64,000 bases of DNA from Acorus gramineus (GCA_030737835.1 CM060849.1:26656311-26720310), one strand, 5' to 3'; counted from the first letter of the stretch, positions 48,001-60,011 are shown. Numbers and translations: made by a program. Notes: generated by a model not told the origin, from the sequence alone.

Positions 48001-48997
48001 TGCCATTGGTCTTGTAAGTTTACTGATCATCTTAGAACTTGATAGTTATGAAGAGTATTTGACATGTGAAGCCATCCCTCTTAAACTAAAACATGATTGC
48101 CAATTAAAAAAGGTTATCTTGAATTTATGATGTGAACCATATAATCAAACAAATTTTTTGGTTCTATTTAATCGTATGTTTGTTGAACATTGTATCAGTT
48201 GGTTAATGATGAGAAGTTTCTAATTGTTCTTTTTCAAGTGAAGCCAATTTTGAATTTGTTCAAATGAACCAAAACGTCATTTTTTAACACTAGTTCAAAT
48301 TTGATATGCATTATCTTCCAATGTAAAGGGTTTCTTAGGCCTTGTTTGGAACCAATTTTTAAAAGTATCTTTTTCATAAAAGCTGTTGTCAATCAGTTTT
48401 TTTCATAAAAACTACTCGCAACTAGTTTTTTTCTCCTTTTCCGTAAAAGCTCTTTAGTTGACTCCAAACCCTTGAAAATCAAAATCTGAAGCTAAAAGAG
48501 AATTCAAAAATTGATTTTGTAGAAGTAGAATGAGTTTGACAATTGGTTCTAAACAGATCTTAGCATTTCTGAATTCAAATGTGCAATTTTTTTTTGGAAC
48601 ATTCAAGGTCTACTCCCAAGTGGCATATGAAATCATGGAGAAGAACTCAGCCGATGTGAAGCAGGGGAAATTCTCCAAGAGAAACCTGATCCCCAGACTA
48701 GCCCTGCGGACGGTGTACATGGCATTCTGCGCGTTCATGGCTGCGATGCTACCGTTCTTTGGGGACATCAACGGAGTTGTTGGCGCGATTGGATTCATCC
48801 CCCTTGATTTCGTACTCCCAATGCTGATGTACAACATGGCTATCAAGCCCTCCAGAAGATCAGTCACATATTGGATGAATGTGCTCATCATGGTAGTGTT
48901 TACTGGGGTGGGGCTGATGGGTTCATTCTCCTCTATCAGGAAGTTGGTACTTGATGCCCATGAATTCAAGCTCTTCAGCAATGATGTTGTGGACTGA
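45087..48997 (+). CDS. GAT1: GABA transporter 1-like amino acid permease (462 aa, 7 exons)
   Basis: Exons: 45087-45201, 45285-45515, 45624-45721, 46873-47059, 47560-47690, 47777-48013, 48608-48997, all GT-AG with agreeing phases. A hydrophilic N-terminus of about 38 residues precedes the AAAP (Aa_trans) domain, which opens with [20 protein letters not shown], the conserved first span of plant amino-acid/auxin permeases. Later landmarks are [10 protein letters not shown], the exon-7 start [11 protein letters not shown] and [14 protein letters not shown]. About ten to eleven membrane spans can be counted. The match to plant GABA transporter 1 is good in length (Arabidopsis about 450 aa) and wording; that protein is a plasma-membrane proton-coupled importer with high affinity for GABA. 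Substrate here is inferred from family only. The acceptor of exon 4 is poor in pyrimidines (GCATGAATAAAG). Confidence 0.9.
48338..48559. mobile_element. Tourist-like (PIF/Harbinger) MITE in the last intron of the GABA-transporter gene
   Basis: 222 bp, starting GGCCTTGTTTGGAACCAATT and ending AATTGGTTCTAAACAGATC, a clear inverted pair, flanked by TTA at 48335-48337 and 48560-48562. It ends only about 50 bases before the exon 7 acceptor. Confidence 0.82.
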
Positions 48998-50026
48998 ACA
49001 GCATTGTCTTTCACACAGTTTCACTAATCTGTAGAGGTTTTCAAGAAGAGATGCAGAGGAGGTTTGGGCCAAGCTATAACAATGCATGCATGCTTTAACA
49101 CTGGAGGAATAGGTATTGTTGTTCAATGTGTCCATCTGTTTTTCTGCATTAGAGAATGCTTTGTTGAAATATATAAGTTATGAGATGAGAAATGTATTAC
49201 CTCTGGAGTGTGTGCAACTTGGGCTGAACCTGATCAGACTTGATCTAGTCTGACTTTTGGTTGGATTCAACCTGTACCTGAATCCAATTTGGGGCAGATT
49301 AACCTGAATCAAATGATGTCAATTGAAGTTCAACTCATACAACTATTTAGATATATATATGTGTTTTTAGGGAGCTGTTTGAACTTTAAAAAAAAAAAAG
49401 GAATTATATAGATTTCAAGGAGTTTAGGGTGAGAGGGTTATTTGAATTTTTTTAACTATTAAATAATGTTTTTTTGAATCTATGAAAGTAACCAAACCCA
49501 CCCCCACATTAACCAAACCCACCCCTCCAGAACTCCTCTCGACCTGCAGACCCTCTCCACCCTCCACATCCCCCTCACCGTCTCCGGCCTCCCCAACCTC
49601 CCCTCCGCCTGCCTCCTCATCCCCTCCGATGTCTAGGGTTTCGTATCTCTCTCTCTCTCTCTCTCTCTTCACTTTCTTTATTTAGACAGAGATCATCATC
49701 TCTAACGAAGTCTCCAATTTGGGTTCCTTGACAAGTTTTCATTTCTTCTGAAACGCTCGTCCATGGTGGAAATGCATCTCCTCCTCGCGAATTTGTGTCG
49801 TTAGGGTTTCCAATTGCATTCGATGAAAAAAAAAAAAAAAACTAAAAATCTTTTCGAAGATTCACATTGGGATTACCCAAATAGATCTTGTGTTTCTCGA
49901 TTTTCAGACAAACTTCTTGTTTTCATTATCTGTTGATCCCAATTGAGGAAATCTTGTGAAGAAAAAATGGGGACGGAAGGAGAGAGTGAAACAGGTGAAG
50001 AGAGGGAAAGCAGGGGACATGAAAAA
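48998..50026. other. Intergenic; (TC)n microsatellite at 49645-49668
   Basis: Begins with the 3' UTR of the GABA-transporter gene. The CT/CC-rich stretch 49490-49670 has a proline/serine-rich open frame in one strand but no motif, and looks like low-complexity DNA. A GGGTT-type hAT relic lies at 49205-49310. Confidence 0.5.
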
Positions 50027-50781
50027 GGGTTAAATGCACATAAATGACCTCTGGAAAGATAGCGTGTATTCATGTAACCCTTTTATTTAATCGAATATCC
50101 ATGTAACCTCCTGAATTATTACGATATATACATCTACCCTCATGCTGTTATCCTGATTAATCAATGTGGTGATTAATTTAATTTAAGTTGTCAAAAAGTC
50201 TAAACCACGCTCATTGAAAATAAAAACCTAAACCTAAAATCTCCTCTCTCTCTCCCAAAGAGCCACCTCTCCTTCCCAAACCTAATCTCTCCCAAACATT
50301 GCCGCATCTCATTCTGTTCTGAAATAGTGCTGGCTTTAATGACACTTCTTTTCAAAGATTGGTTTTTCAAGAAGAAAGAATGATTGTTGGGGAAGAAGAA
50401 AGAATCAAGTGGATTTTTTTGTATTTTTTATACAAAGTAAGAGGTTATATAAATATGTGAAATAAGAAAATGGGTCATTTTGAATTTTTTAAACAAAATC
50501 GAGAGGTTATATGAATATTTGAATTACTTTCGATAACAATAGTTCAAGAAAGACATTTTGGTAATATATTTGAGTCCTTTTGAATTTATCGAATAAATCA
50601 AGGGGTTATATGAATATGTGAATTAACAGTCGACGGAATAAATTTTTTTGACGGAAAGTTAACCAAGAGGGTTAAATGCTTAATCATGTCAAAAAATTCA
50701 TGGGGTTATATAGATATTCAATGAAATGAGGGGGTTATATGGATATACGCTAACTTTTAAGAGGTTATATGCATTTAACCC
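50027..50781. repeat. Inverted-repeat element, GGGTTAAATGCA ends
   Basis: Left end GGGTTAAATGCACATAAATG and right end TTATATGCATTTAACCC are inverted repeats; inner blocks CATGTAACCC and GGGGTTATATGGATAT also pair. The interior near 50240-50400 is CT-rich and leader-like, possibly captured host DNA. No target duplication was found. The neighbouring MULE (50792-51257) abuts its right end. Confidence 0.5.
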
Positions 50782-50791
50782 TTTCCATAAA

Positions 50792-51257
50792 GGGGGCGGT
50801 TATTTTAACCCTACCAACTCCTCCACCCACCCTTTAATTTTTTTTTTTTTTTTGTGATCCTAATCCACCCTGACCAGCGAAGCATCCACGAGAGGTAGCT
50901 CGCGAAGGCGTGGTGGACGGCGTCGCCGCCGACGAGGGAGGAGGAGGAGCGGAGGTTGTTGAAGATGGAGGCGGCAGAGCTCTTGGGCCACCTAATCAAC
51001 GACGGAGGGGGAGGTGGAGAGGAGGCAGCGGTGGACAGTGTCGCCGCCGAAGGTGGAGAGGAGGTAGCGGTGGGCGGCGGTGACGGCAACCTCGTCCTCC
51101 CCCGTCAGCAACGACGCTATCCACCACACCTTCGCGAGTGACCCCTCGTGGATGCTCCGCTTGTCGGTGGTGGGTTAGGATCACAAAAAAATAAAAAAAA
51201 TAAATAAAAAATTTAAGGGGTGGATGGAGGAGTTGGTGGGGTTGAAATAACCGCCCC
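50792..51257. mobile_element. MULE with about 110-bp terminal inverted repeats and GC-rich cargo
   Basis: Starts GGGGGCGGTTATTTTAACCC and ends GGGTTGAAATAACCGCCCC; the inverted match continues for about 110 bp on each side, including CACCAACTCCTCCA-type, GTGATCCTAA and ATCCACGAG blocks. A perfect 9-bp duplication TTCCATAAA lies at 50783-50791 and 51258-51266. The roughly 250-bp interior is very GC-rich (GGCGGC, GAGGAG repeats) and open on both strands, unlike any flank, so it may be captured gene sequence. It has no transposase. Confidence 0.85.
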
Positions 51258-51266
51258 TTCCATAAA

Positions 51267-52192
51267 ATATGGGAGGGGTGAATTAATTAACGGGTGGAAT
51301 TTTTATAAAGTGAGGTAGATATAACCGCCCTCAATTATTATACCCAGCCCTGTTTATAACCCCACATGCAATTTATAACTATTTTTTCTTTTTAAAAAAT
51401 AGCATATGGCATAATTTTGTAAATAATGAAATAAATACTCTAGTGAATCGTACAATAATATTTGTTACTTATAATAAAATATAAAAAATTCTAAGAAGAC
51501 ATATATCATCTGAATGCATAAATGCATAAAAGCTAAATAAGCATAAAGCACTGCAAACCAGGAAAGACAACATTTTTTTGGTTTGTGGTGGAAACTTGAC
51601 ACTTAAAAGTACTCTCAGGGAGGGGGGGAGGAAAGGAAGGGGGGGTTCACTGTTTGTGGATAAGTTAGATGTTCTAATGGACTACTAAATATGTGGGGTA
51701 TCCAGTTGTTCAATGGTCCATCCTTCTTTCAATTTGTCAACACCATTTTCATGTGTTTTCTCCATGGACACTCTATACACCATAGAACTAAAGTTGGGAT
51801 TTTTTTATGGCAACCTCAACAGAACATCAGTTTATTTTAATCAAAACCACTCGTTTATTTTAATCAAAATCACTCATGAATCATAATCCGGAATGTCAAC
51901 GTTCCTCAGCTAATAAAGAAATCATCCACTACCACAATTTTGATGGTTTAAAAGCCACCCCACTTTGGTTTTTTTAAATAATCTACATCCGCTCAATCTG
52001 AAATTTTAGATAAATTGTCTGATAAATTATTTGACAAACATAAATATAATAAAACTAAATCAGATGATTTCACTTTGAATGACATGGATACTTATGACAA
52101 CCGTAAATATGAGTACATTATCTTTGTCTTTTATTGATTAAGGTTCTATTTGGATCTGCGTTTGGATGGAGTTTGCGTATTCAAAGCTAAAC
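51267..52192. other. Intergenic, no gene seen
   Basis: AT-rich spacer with a G-rich run near 51618-51645. No coding frame or recognised repeat. Confidence 0.5.
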
Positions 52193-52195
52193 TTA

Positions 52196-52427
52196 AGTAG
52201 CGTTTGATAACGTGATTGTAAAACTGATTTTTTTGCAATCGCTGAGTTTAAAACTGTGATTACAGGAAGCTGTCTCCCCCCAGCTTTTTGAAATCGTAGC
52301 TTTTATACATTATTTATCTGCAATCGCTGGGTTTAAAATCGCGATTGTAAAACTGTTTGGTTGTACGATTGCATAATCAGCTTTCTGCAATTGCAAACGC
52401 TGTACAATCATACAACCAAACGTTATC
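52196..52427. repeat. MITE, GCGTTTGG family, copy 4
   Basis: Left end AGTAGCGTTTGATAACGTG, right end ACAACCAAACGTTATC, with TTA at 52193-52195 and 52428-52430. The interior contains several GATTGTAAAACTG / CAATCGC units, suggesting internal rearrangement. Confidence 0.62.
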
Positions 52428-53230
52428 TTAAATCCAAACAGAATTGGTTTCTTCAATAATTTTTTCATGTTGAAAAACCCGTAGAAACATTTAAAAAAAA
52501 AAAAAAAAAAACCATCCAGATTTTTAACATCTCAACATCCATGCGGATCTTCAGTTTTGAAATCCAATTGTAAATCTAAATAGTTTTCACTCCTGCGTTC
52601 CAATCCATATTCACTCAAAATTTTCATGAAATTCTTATGCATTAATATTTTAAATAAAAAAATCATCAAGATTTTCGAAATGTCAACATTTCTTGAAAAA
52701 TAAAAAAAATCAATCAATTTCAACTTCCGCATCTTGCATCAAACTGCCTAATATCACACGTCCATCTCCTCTACTCGTACCAATAGTCGTATTCCCAATA
52801 GAAATCATCAATGTCCATGAGACTTTTTAGTGCTCCTACTTTAAATGCAAAAGCTTTCACCCAAAACTCACACACAAAATTTGATTATTATGAAAAATGA
52901 AATATAATGATTTACCGGCCTATAGGTTTTACGTGGGTTTTTCTATTTCTTCTCAGAATTTTAGGGCCATTATCTTTGTTGTTTTATGCATGGTCAATTG
53001 AACGTTTGTCCCTTAATATATTAAAGTGTTAGCCTACCATTTCATTAAAAAAATAAAAAATATTTTTAGATAAATCCATAAAATAGAGTGAATGTATTAG
53101 AGCCCTATAAAAAAAACATGATCCTAAGTTTCAAAAATCCCCAACTTACATTCAAACGGAATTAAAGATGCACTACATCAATCTCCTTTTAACCCATGTC
53201 AATGGTGACATTCCTGATACATATCATTTA

Positions 53231-53441
53231 AGGGTGTGTTTAGTTGCGTAATTGCTGGAAGTTGCTTATATAATCATATAACCAAACAATTTTATTGTAA
53301 CAGCTTACTGAAGACAGTTTTCAAACAAATAGTGTTTTAAAGCTACGATTGAAAAAGTTGAGAGTGAAATTCCTACAAAATCAGTTTTAATACTTAAATT
53401 TCTACAGAATCAGTTTTGCAATCGCTCAATCAAACACACGC
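53231..53441. repeat. MITE, GCGTTTGG family, copy 5 (diverged)
   Basis: Left end GGGTGTGTTTAGTTGCG, right end GCTCAATCAAACACACGC. It lies about 230 bp upstream of the small two-exon gene, within its likely promoter region. Confidence 0.58.
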
Positions 53442-53604
53442 TGAGTGTTCTTACTTTAATTGCAATCTGCAAAAGCTTACCCAACCCCCACAAAAAAAAT
53501 AAAAATAAAACAAATGGTGCAAGATTGAGAGACCGTGAACTCTCCTAACCTTACAAATAACAAACAGTCACCAACCATCTGTGACACAAAAACCATACTT
53601 TCAC

Positions 53605-53623
53605 ATCTCTCTCTCTCTCTCTC
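53605..53623. repeat. (TC)n microsatellite in putative 5' leader
   Basis: CT-dinucleotide run 46 bases before the ATG of the small two-exon gene. Confidence 0.8.
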
Positions 53624-53668
53624 ATCATCTTCTCCTCCTCATAATTAAGCTTTAACACAAACAAAACA

Positions 53669-54071
53669 ATGGAGAAACAACAACAACAACTGCGCCGCCC
53701 TTCGAAGATCTCGCGCTCACTCAACAAGCTCCTCCGCGTCGTGTCCTTCCTCCGCCCCAAACCCGCCGCAGACTTACCCTTCCTTGTCGGCCCGCCGCCC
53801 TACTACTACTACGAGGCTTATAAGCGCCCCGGCAACCTTGCCACGATACCCGAAGCCGCCGCCGCCACCGAGAAGGGGATCGACTCGGCAACCGCCTCGC
53901 CCGAGCTTGGTACTGTTAGAGAGTCATTAATTATTATGACGTTCTTGCTAGTTTTTCATTTGTGTATCTATAAATAAAGCCTTTGACTCTTCTCATACAG
54001 GTGTAAGAAAGATCACCGTTGCAGAGAGTTTCACCGGATCGGCTGCGGTGGTTGGGATCTCATGCGCTTGA
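53669..54071 (+). CDS. Small plant protein of unknown function (103 aa, 2 exons)
   Basis: Exon 1 is 53669-53909, exon 2 is 54001-54071; the GT-AG intron is 91 bases and phase 1 on both sides. The N-terminus has a glutamine run, then a basic amphipathic block (SKISRSLNKLLRVVSFLRPKP) cut by prolines, a tyrosine cluster (PPPYYYYEAYKRPG), an alanine-rich acidic part and a short hydrophobic C-terminus (SAAVVGISCA). Exon 1 is GC-rich against very AT-rich flanks, which supports coding. No domain was recognised; the basic helix could bind membranes or calmodulin, but that is speculation. A CT-rich leader precedes the ATG. Confidence 0.68.
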
Positions 54072-55880
54072 ATTGATAGTACTTTATTGGTTATGTTTCT
54101 TTTTTCCATTCAGTTCTATATCCCTCATTTTATGTCAGTTCACGAACAAAAACTGATACGCGTTTAACATGTGAAGGAGCATGTGTTAGTTCATTATTGG
54201 AGACTGACATAAATTAATTAACCTCAAATGTATAGGTGGAGTCCAACTTGAGATCAATAAATAGTACTCAAAGAGCTAGCACATTAATAAATAAATTATT
54301 AATGTTGTTACATATGTTGTTGTGATTGTTATGAATTCCATACATAGAAGCATAGGTTGGATCTTGTAGAACTGATGATGAAAAAAAAAACATTAACATA
54401 CTTATTAAAAATTTTGAGTAATTTTTTTTTTTTTTTTTTAGATGAGAACTTCAGAATTTCTGACTGTTACATTTTATTTAATGAGTAGTATTGTATACCA
54501 ATTGGCATGTACGTAATTCTGATAGAAGAGATCCTGGAAGTTTTAATTGAAAGTTTGATCATGTAAGTTTCTATTCTGTAAATATATTAATGAGTTGCAT
54601 GATCCATGATTTCCAACACTGACTATGGGACTAATTAACAAGTTCCAAAGGTATGATATGTGCAGTATACAGACCATATGTATCTTCCAAGATCATATCA
54701 ATCATATCCCAGATCAATATGGAAGTTGCAGATATTGTTAAGGATTGTATTTACTTAATTAATTAATTAATTTTTTTATTTTTGGTAAAATGTCAAGGAT
54801 TGTTGAAAACTAGCCACTTCTATTCCTATGAAGCAGTTCACATCCACTATTCTTATAAGTCACAAGGGGGCTTCTATAGGCACCTTCTTGCCTCACCAGG
54901 GAAATATGTTTTTAGTTACTTTTTTAAAATCTTCTTATCAAAGGCTCTTATTGTATCTCTCTGTCTCAAATATTTTTTGTGGTAATATTAGCTAATGAGT
55001 AGTATTGTATACCAAAATGTGAATTTAAATGAAGCTTATAAAGAGAGTTACATGGATATATAATAGGTCAGACCGTCAGAGAATTAAAGAAAAAAAAGGA
55101 GGGTGTTTATTGAGAACAATTGCCCTGCAGAAATTTGCCTATTGGAATCTAGCATGCTCATTTATAAAAAAATAAAAAAAAAAAAAGAAAAAAAGAAAAT
55201 GGCAATAATTTAAATTATTAGCTTTCAAGTTTCAATTTAATCTTAAAATATATCCATATGTAACCAATTACATAACAAACAGTAACACAAAGGTTTACGT
55301 GGTTCCATCACAATCACCGAAGCGCACCAAATCCACTGCCCTCAAAGAACTGAAGAAGACATAATACAAGATGCGAATCTCTCTTTAACTTTCAATTTCT
55401 CAATATCTCCTAGACCTGCTTTTTCTCTCTTTCTTTATGAACATATCTCACAATTACCCACACCAAATTGGATAATTGGTGAGTTTGCTATTCATAATTC
55501 CCAAGTTCAAATCCCTTCATGTTTATTTGATGCACGTGATTTAATTTGTTGATCGTTGAATGCATTTGGTGGATAAATTATAGGGATTTAAACTTGAGAT
55601 AGGAAATGAGACAAAAATTTAAAACAATTACACAAGAGAAAGTGATTTATGCCTTAAAAAAAAATAGAAAAATTTCGGCTATTTTTCAACAAAATTACCA
55701 TAGAGTTGTATATCTGCACTACTTTCCTCGGATACAACACACATAGTTGATACATGATTTTATTATTTGCAACAGAGGTCATTGAACATTTTTTTAACAC
55801 TTTTTAAACAAACTCCTGGCCAATGATCAATGATCACGCGAAAGTTGGCCTATTCAGATTTTGGAAGCAGGACTGCAGAT
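54072..55880. other. Intergenic, no gene seen
   Basis: AT-rich. Includes a TTAATTAATTAATTAA run near 54757 and A-rich runs near 55170. The segment 55260-55440 (GGTTTACGTGGTTCC, then a CTTTCAATTTCTC stretch) looks like part of an LTR, but without ends. Confidence 0.45.
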
Positions 55881-55884
55881 GGGT

Positions 55885-56525
55885 TTCAACTAAGTCTATC
55901 AATTATCCAAAAAATTATTCGTATCTTGCTTTGAATCTGAATCCGTATCTGTATTCGAAAAAATTATCCGCATCAAAATTTTTTGGATCGAATATGAATA
56001 TACCTATAACCGATTCGAAAAATATTCGTATCAAATTTTTTTTGGATCGGATATGAATATACCTATATCCGATTAAAAAAATATCTGTATCAAAAAATAT
56101 TGTTAGATTATTGTTTATTTAATTAGATATTTATATTTTTAGGATTAGTATATGTTTCTATTTTTATTTTTTTTTACTCTGAAGCGTGTAATGTTTTATG
56201 TAAATACTTATAATTTTATATTTTATACTAGATAATTATTAGATTTTTTTAATATTTTAAATATTAGATATATGATTTTTATTTTTAGATATTGGATCTT
56301 TGAACATTTTAATCATTCTATATTCATTTTGAATTTTTGAATGTTTTGGATAATTATCTCTATTCAAATCCGGTTTTTCGAATCTGATACGAATATTTAC
56401 TTTTAATATCCGTCAGATATCGAATAGGGATATTTTTTCTGGTATCTAATTTGTATACGGATATGGATATGGGCCTATCCAATCCGTATTTATCCATATC
56501 CATATTCATCCGACTGACAGCTCCT
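55885..56525. repeat. Palindromic ATCCGAATATC-rich element
   Basis: The left half carries repeated TATTCG / ATCCGAT and GGATCGGATATGAATAT units and the right half the inverted GGATATGGAT and CCATATTCATCC units around an AT-rich core. The right end (CCGACTGACAGCTCCTTA) looks like a hAT-type terminus; the left terminus is degenerate and no target duplication is visible. Confidence 0.45.
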
Positions 56526-57070
56526 TAGCTTAAATAAGAAGACTTATAATTAGAGCATTTATACACTCAGATTATTTTGCAATCTATAGTTTAGATACAA
56601 TCTCCCAACCACTTATATATTGCATATACTACATTATTATAGTGTATAAAATCATTTTTTTAATTTTTTTTATAAAAAAATATAGTAGTATATCTTAATT
56701 TATATTTCACTCTATCTAATAGTATTTACTTCAATGTATGAATGCATATTTTTAAAAAATAAAAATTAATGAGGGTTGCGGACGAGATTGTACACTGTTG
56801 CTGAAACGATGAACCTTGAAAGGATCTACATTGCAATAGATCCAACGCCGCTTGAAAACAATGGAAGAGTTGATGGATGAGAAAAAGCACATAACCATAA
56901 GAGACAAGAGATTTAATATGGTTCCTTAACTTGAGGTACTTCCATAGACTCCTGGCACAAGCATAAATCTACTAAACCCATAAAGAGGGCAAACAAGAGT
57001 TTACAAGATGCAATAGTCTCTCTTTCTCTCTCCCTCTCTTTCTTTCAATAGGTGTTTTAGAAAAGTCTAA

Positions 57071-57353
57071 TTGTTGTTACGGATTGTGCTTCACATCCCT
57101 CCTTTAATTTTCATAGGAGAAAAAATAACAAACAAAAATCTCATTAAAAATTCTTAAAAATTCTCCACAACTAACATACACAATGCTGAATATAGACTGC
57201 TGATACATTTTCTATTTGTTGTTACTGTTTGTGCTCCACATCCCTCCTTTTTATAGGAGAAAAAATAACAAACAGAAATCTCAACAGAAAAATCTCAATA
57301 AAAATTCTCCACAATAATTAACATACACAATGCTGATTTTAGACTGCTGATAC
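57071..57353. repeat. Tandem duplication of about 145 bp, two units plus a partial third
   Basis: Blocks at 57071-57206 and 57216-57353 both start TTGTTGTTAC, share CACATCCCTCC, AGGAGAAAAAATAACAAAC and ACATACACAATGCTGA, and end AGACTGCTGATAC. A partial third copy (AAAATTCTTAAAAATTC then TTAGACTGCTGATAC) ends at about 57398. Confidence 0.85.
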
Positions 57354-57774
57354 AAAATTCTTAAAAATTCATTTTCCATGAAATTAGACTGCTGATACAC
57401 TGACCTCATCTGTAGGGCTCATCGGTATATGCATTATGTAATGAGTTATATATCTTGTTAGATGGCTATAGATGTATGTTGACTATTTGAGGGACTTTCC
57501 ACACGGACTGCGTATAACATTAATGCTTCATATATATACAATTTGATCGTGTGATGTTCATAGTATAGGTTTAACGAGTGGGGATATTATGGAAAAAGGA
57601 ATAAAATTAGGTGCAATTTTTTTGTCGGTATCTTGTTTAGAGTTTGTGCATGTTTTGACCTTTCACAAAAGAATATAAACCTATATATTAGATTATAAAC
57701 AAATAAAATAAATACACTATGTTTAGTTAAAAGCAAAGAATATATCTCATTACAATAAAAAAAAAATAGTATGC

Positions 57775-58184
57775 TTGGTCCCATCGGCGATGCCTTATCC
57801 CTTGGACAGCTATTCGGGACATTCGTACTCTCCATCGAATTACTTCTTCTTTCACTTCTTGGAAGATATCCCATGTCTATCGGGAGGGTAATCATGCCGC
57901 AGATCTCCTAGCAGCTCATCAATCAGCCATTGGTCAATCCTACTTCACCTCATCTATGTTGTGAAATACACTGAATTCTATCATTCAAGAAGATAAGGAG
58001 GGTTTCAAGATTCTTCGGAAAGGATGATGTCTCTTTGGTGACTTAGTCTGTATTAGCTTTCCCTTTTAATCTTCTCTTTTTGTAATGGAGACTGTCTGAG
58101 CCTACCATCTCTTTCCCTGCTCTTCTTCTGTACATTTCCTCTTTCTTATAGCAATACATATACTTACCAAGAAAAAAAAAAAAA
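57775..58184 (+). mobile_element. 5'-truncated LINE insertion with target duplication
   Basis: The first 185 bases are open and encode the end of a plant LINE RNase H-like domain: TLHRITSSFTSWKISHVYRE followed by GNHAADLLAAHQ, where VYREGNxxAD is the family signature. A TGA at 57960-57962, a 3' UTR of about 200 bases and a poly(A) tract (58171-58184) follow. AGTATGC occurs on both sides (57768-57774 and 58185-58191), preceded on the left by an A run, giving a target duplication of at least 7 bp. This is a recent-looking but dead-on-arrival copy. Confidence 0.85.
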
Positions 58185-58191
58185 AGTATGC

Positions 58192-60002
58192 AAGGGGTGC
58201 TACGTAATGGACTGCATGTAACAGTTATTCGAAGCCAAATTAATTACGTCAAGTTTAAATCCCATTAATTTGCATATATGCTAAACAAGTCTTGTTGTTG
58301 TTCCAATAATTCCCAAGTCAAAAAAATTCTCAAAATCCAAACGCGTCCAAGATTGTTCATTAAAAGAACAGAGTAATAATTCTAGACACTGTAAAAAGGT
58401 GATTAGAAGACTAACTGAATTCCAATTCTTCTGCGCTGCAAAAAGGTGATTCGCCAATATTGCATTAATTCTAGCCTGATGAATTCATCTTTCCAACATA
58501 TATGCATTTTGATCTTTGTAATGTCTATCCTTTTTGTTCAACCCCTTTGTAATTAATTTTTCTTCGGTACATATATATAGCAATACAAAATTATTACTCA
58601 TCCAAAAAAAGAGAGAGAAAAAGAAAACACTTCACACACTAACCTCTCATGATCAAAATAACTGAAATAAGTCCAAAAAGTATCATATACAATAAACAGC
58701 TTCACATATTTGCACTCCCAAACGTTATTCCCTTCTCCCCCCCCCGCACCTCACGCGCCCTAATAAGCCTCATGTGTGTGTGTGTTAATTATGCTATCAT
58801 TGATGGTTGGGGCAAGCCAAGCATGATCAAAACAAATGACACCACACAGAGAAGTACATGAGCATGCACTACCACCACCTATATAGATTGCATGCATGCG
58901 TGCTTTTGTTAACACTGACATGAATGCTGAGAAAGAGAGAGAGAGAGAGGAGTGAAGGCACTCAAACCTACCAAAACTATTGGGGGCAGTCACATAAATC
59001 TCATGTGGCTCCACCACCCGCTAAGTTTTGTTTTGGTTTTTATTATTATTATTTTTTGATAAAAATTGTGGTGGGGACCATAAACGTTTGGATTTTGCGG
59101 AAAGCGACGTGTCGGTGGGCTCCGAATCTAACTCACAATGAAGATTGTGGGCCCGCAATCCGACCGGGCCGACACAGAAGCCCAGTTCCCACCGCAATCT
59201 TTCGCTGAAGATTCCTCTCACCAATACCTGCCTCCGCCTTAAACACCACTCACTTTTTTACTTTCTTTCGTACAATGGAGTGTAAACCCGCGTTACCTCT
59301 GTAATTGGTTCAAGAATAGCCTTGAAGTCTCGGAATAAGTGAGAATTAATTTTAATAATTTTAAAATGAGTGTTTGAAATGTTAAAATAAATGAGAATTT
59401 ATATGTTAAAATTAATTGGTATAAAGTGATATGTGAATTCCAGTCACATCTTAAAATTAAATTATTCTATATTATTCAACTTAAAAAAATATATGGATTC
59501 GATGTAAAATCAACTGTCATCATTTTTTTATTTTTTATGAATCCTTATCTACACTTTATTTATATTTTATTTAAACAATAAAAAATTTATTATTACGTTT
59601 ACCAATGAGAATAATTTAAAAAATAATAAAAAAAAATCATTTTATTCTTACTTATACTAAGATATAGTAATAAACCTCAGAGTAATTTAATTCTTTATAC
59701 AAAGAGGGGCTTGTTTAGTTTGACAAAAAGTTATGACTTTGAAGATAAATTATCTTACTCTTAAAATATAAAAAGTCCATCAATTTTATCTTTATTTACA
59801 TTTGTCAAAATTATGACAAAAAAATAAAGATAAATATTATTCAAACTTTTAGGTGGAACAAAAAATTATTATTTTCATTTTAAAATTAGAACAATTGTTC
59901 GCATTTTCATTTTAAAAGTTTTGTATGGTGACCCTGATCCTATGTATTGAAGGTTCTGAGAATCTAATGAACGTTGTAACGTATCTCAAATAGATGATGC
60001 AA
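58192..60002. other. Intergenic; (GA)n microsatellite at 58935-58949
   Basis: AT-rich with no supported gene. The short block 59090-59230 has higher GC (GGGCCCGCAATCCGACCGGG) and open frames on both strands but no motif. Confidence 0.45.
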
Positions 60003-60011
60003 ATTTTTTTA

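Noticed and set aside
49424..49685. Proline/serine-rich frame near the (TC)n microsatellite
   Set aside because: Low-complexity CT-rich DNA gives this in one frame; no exon borders or motif.
55260..57060. LTR-like phrases (ACGTGGTTCC near 55300, ATGGTTCCTTAAC near 56918)
   Set aside because: They resemble the inner part of copia LTRs, but no TG/CA ends, paired LTR or duplication was found.
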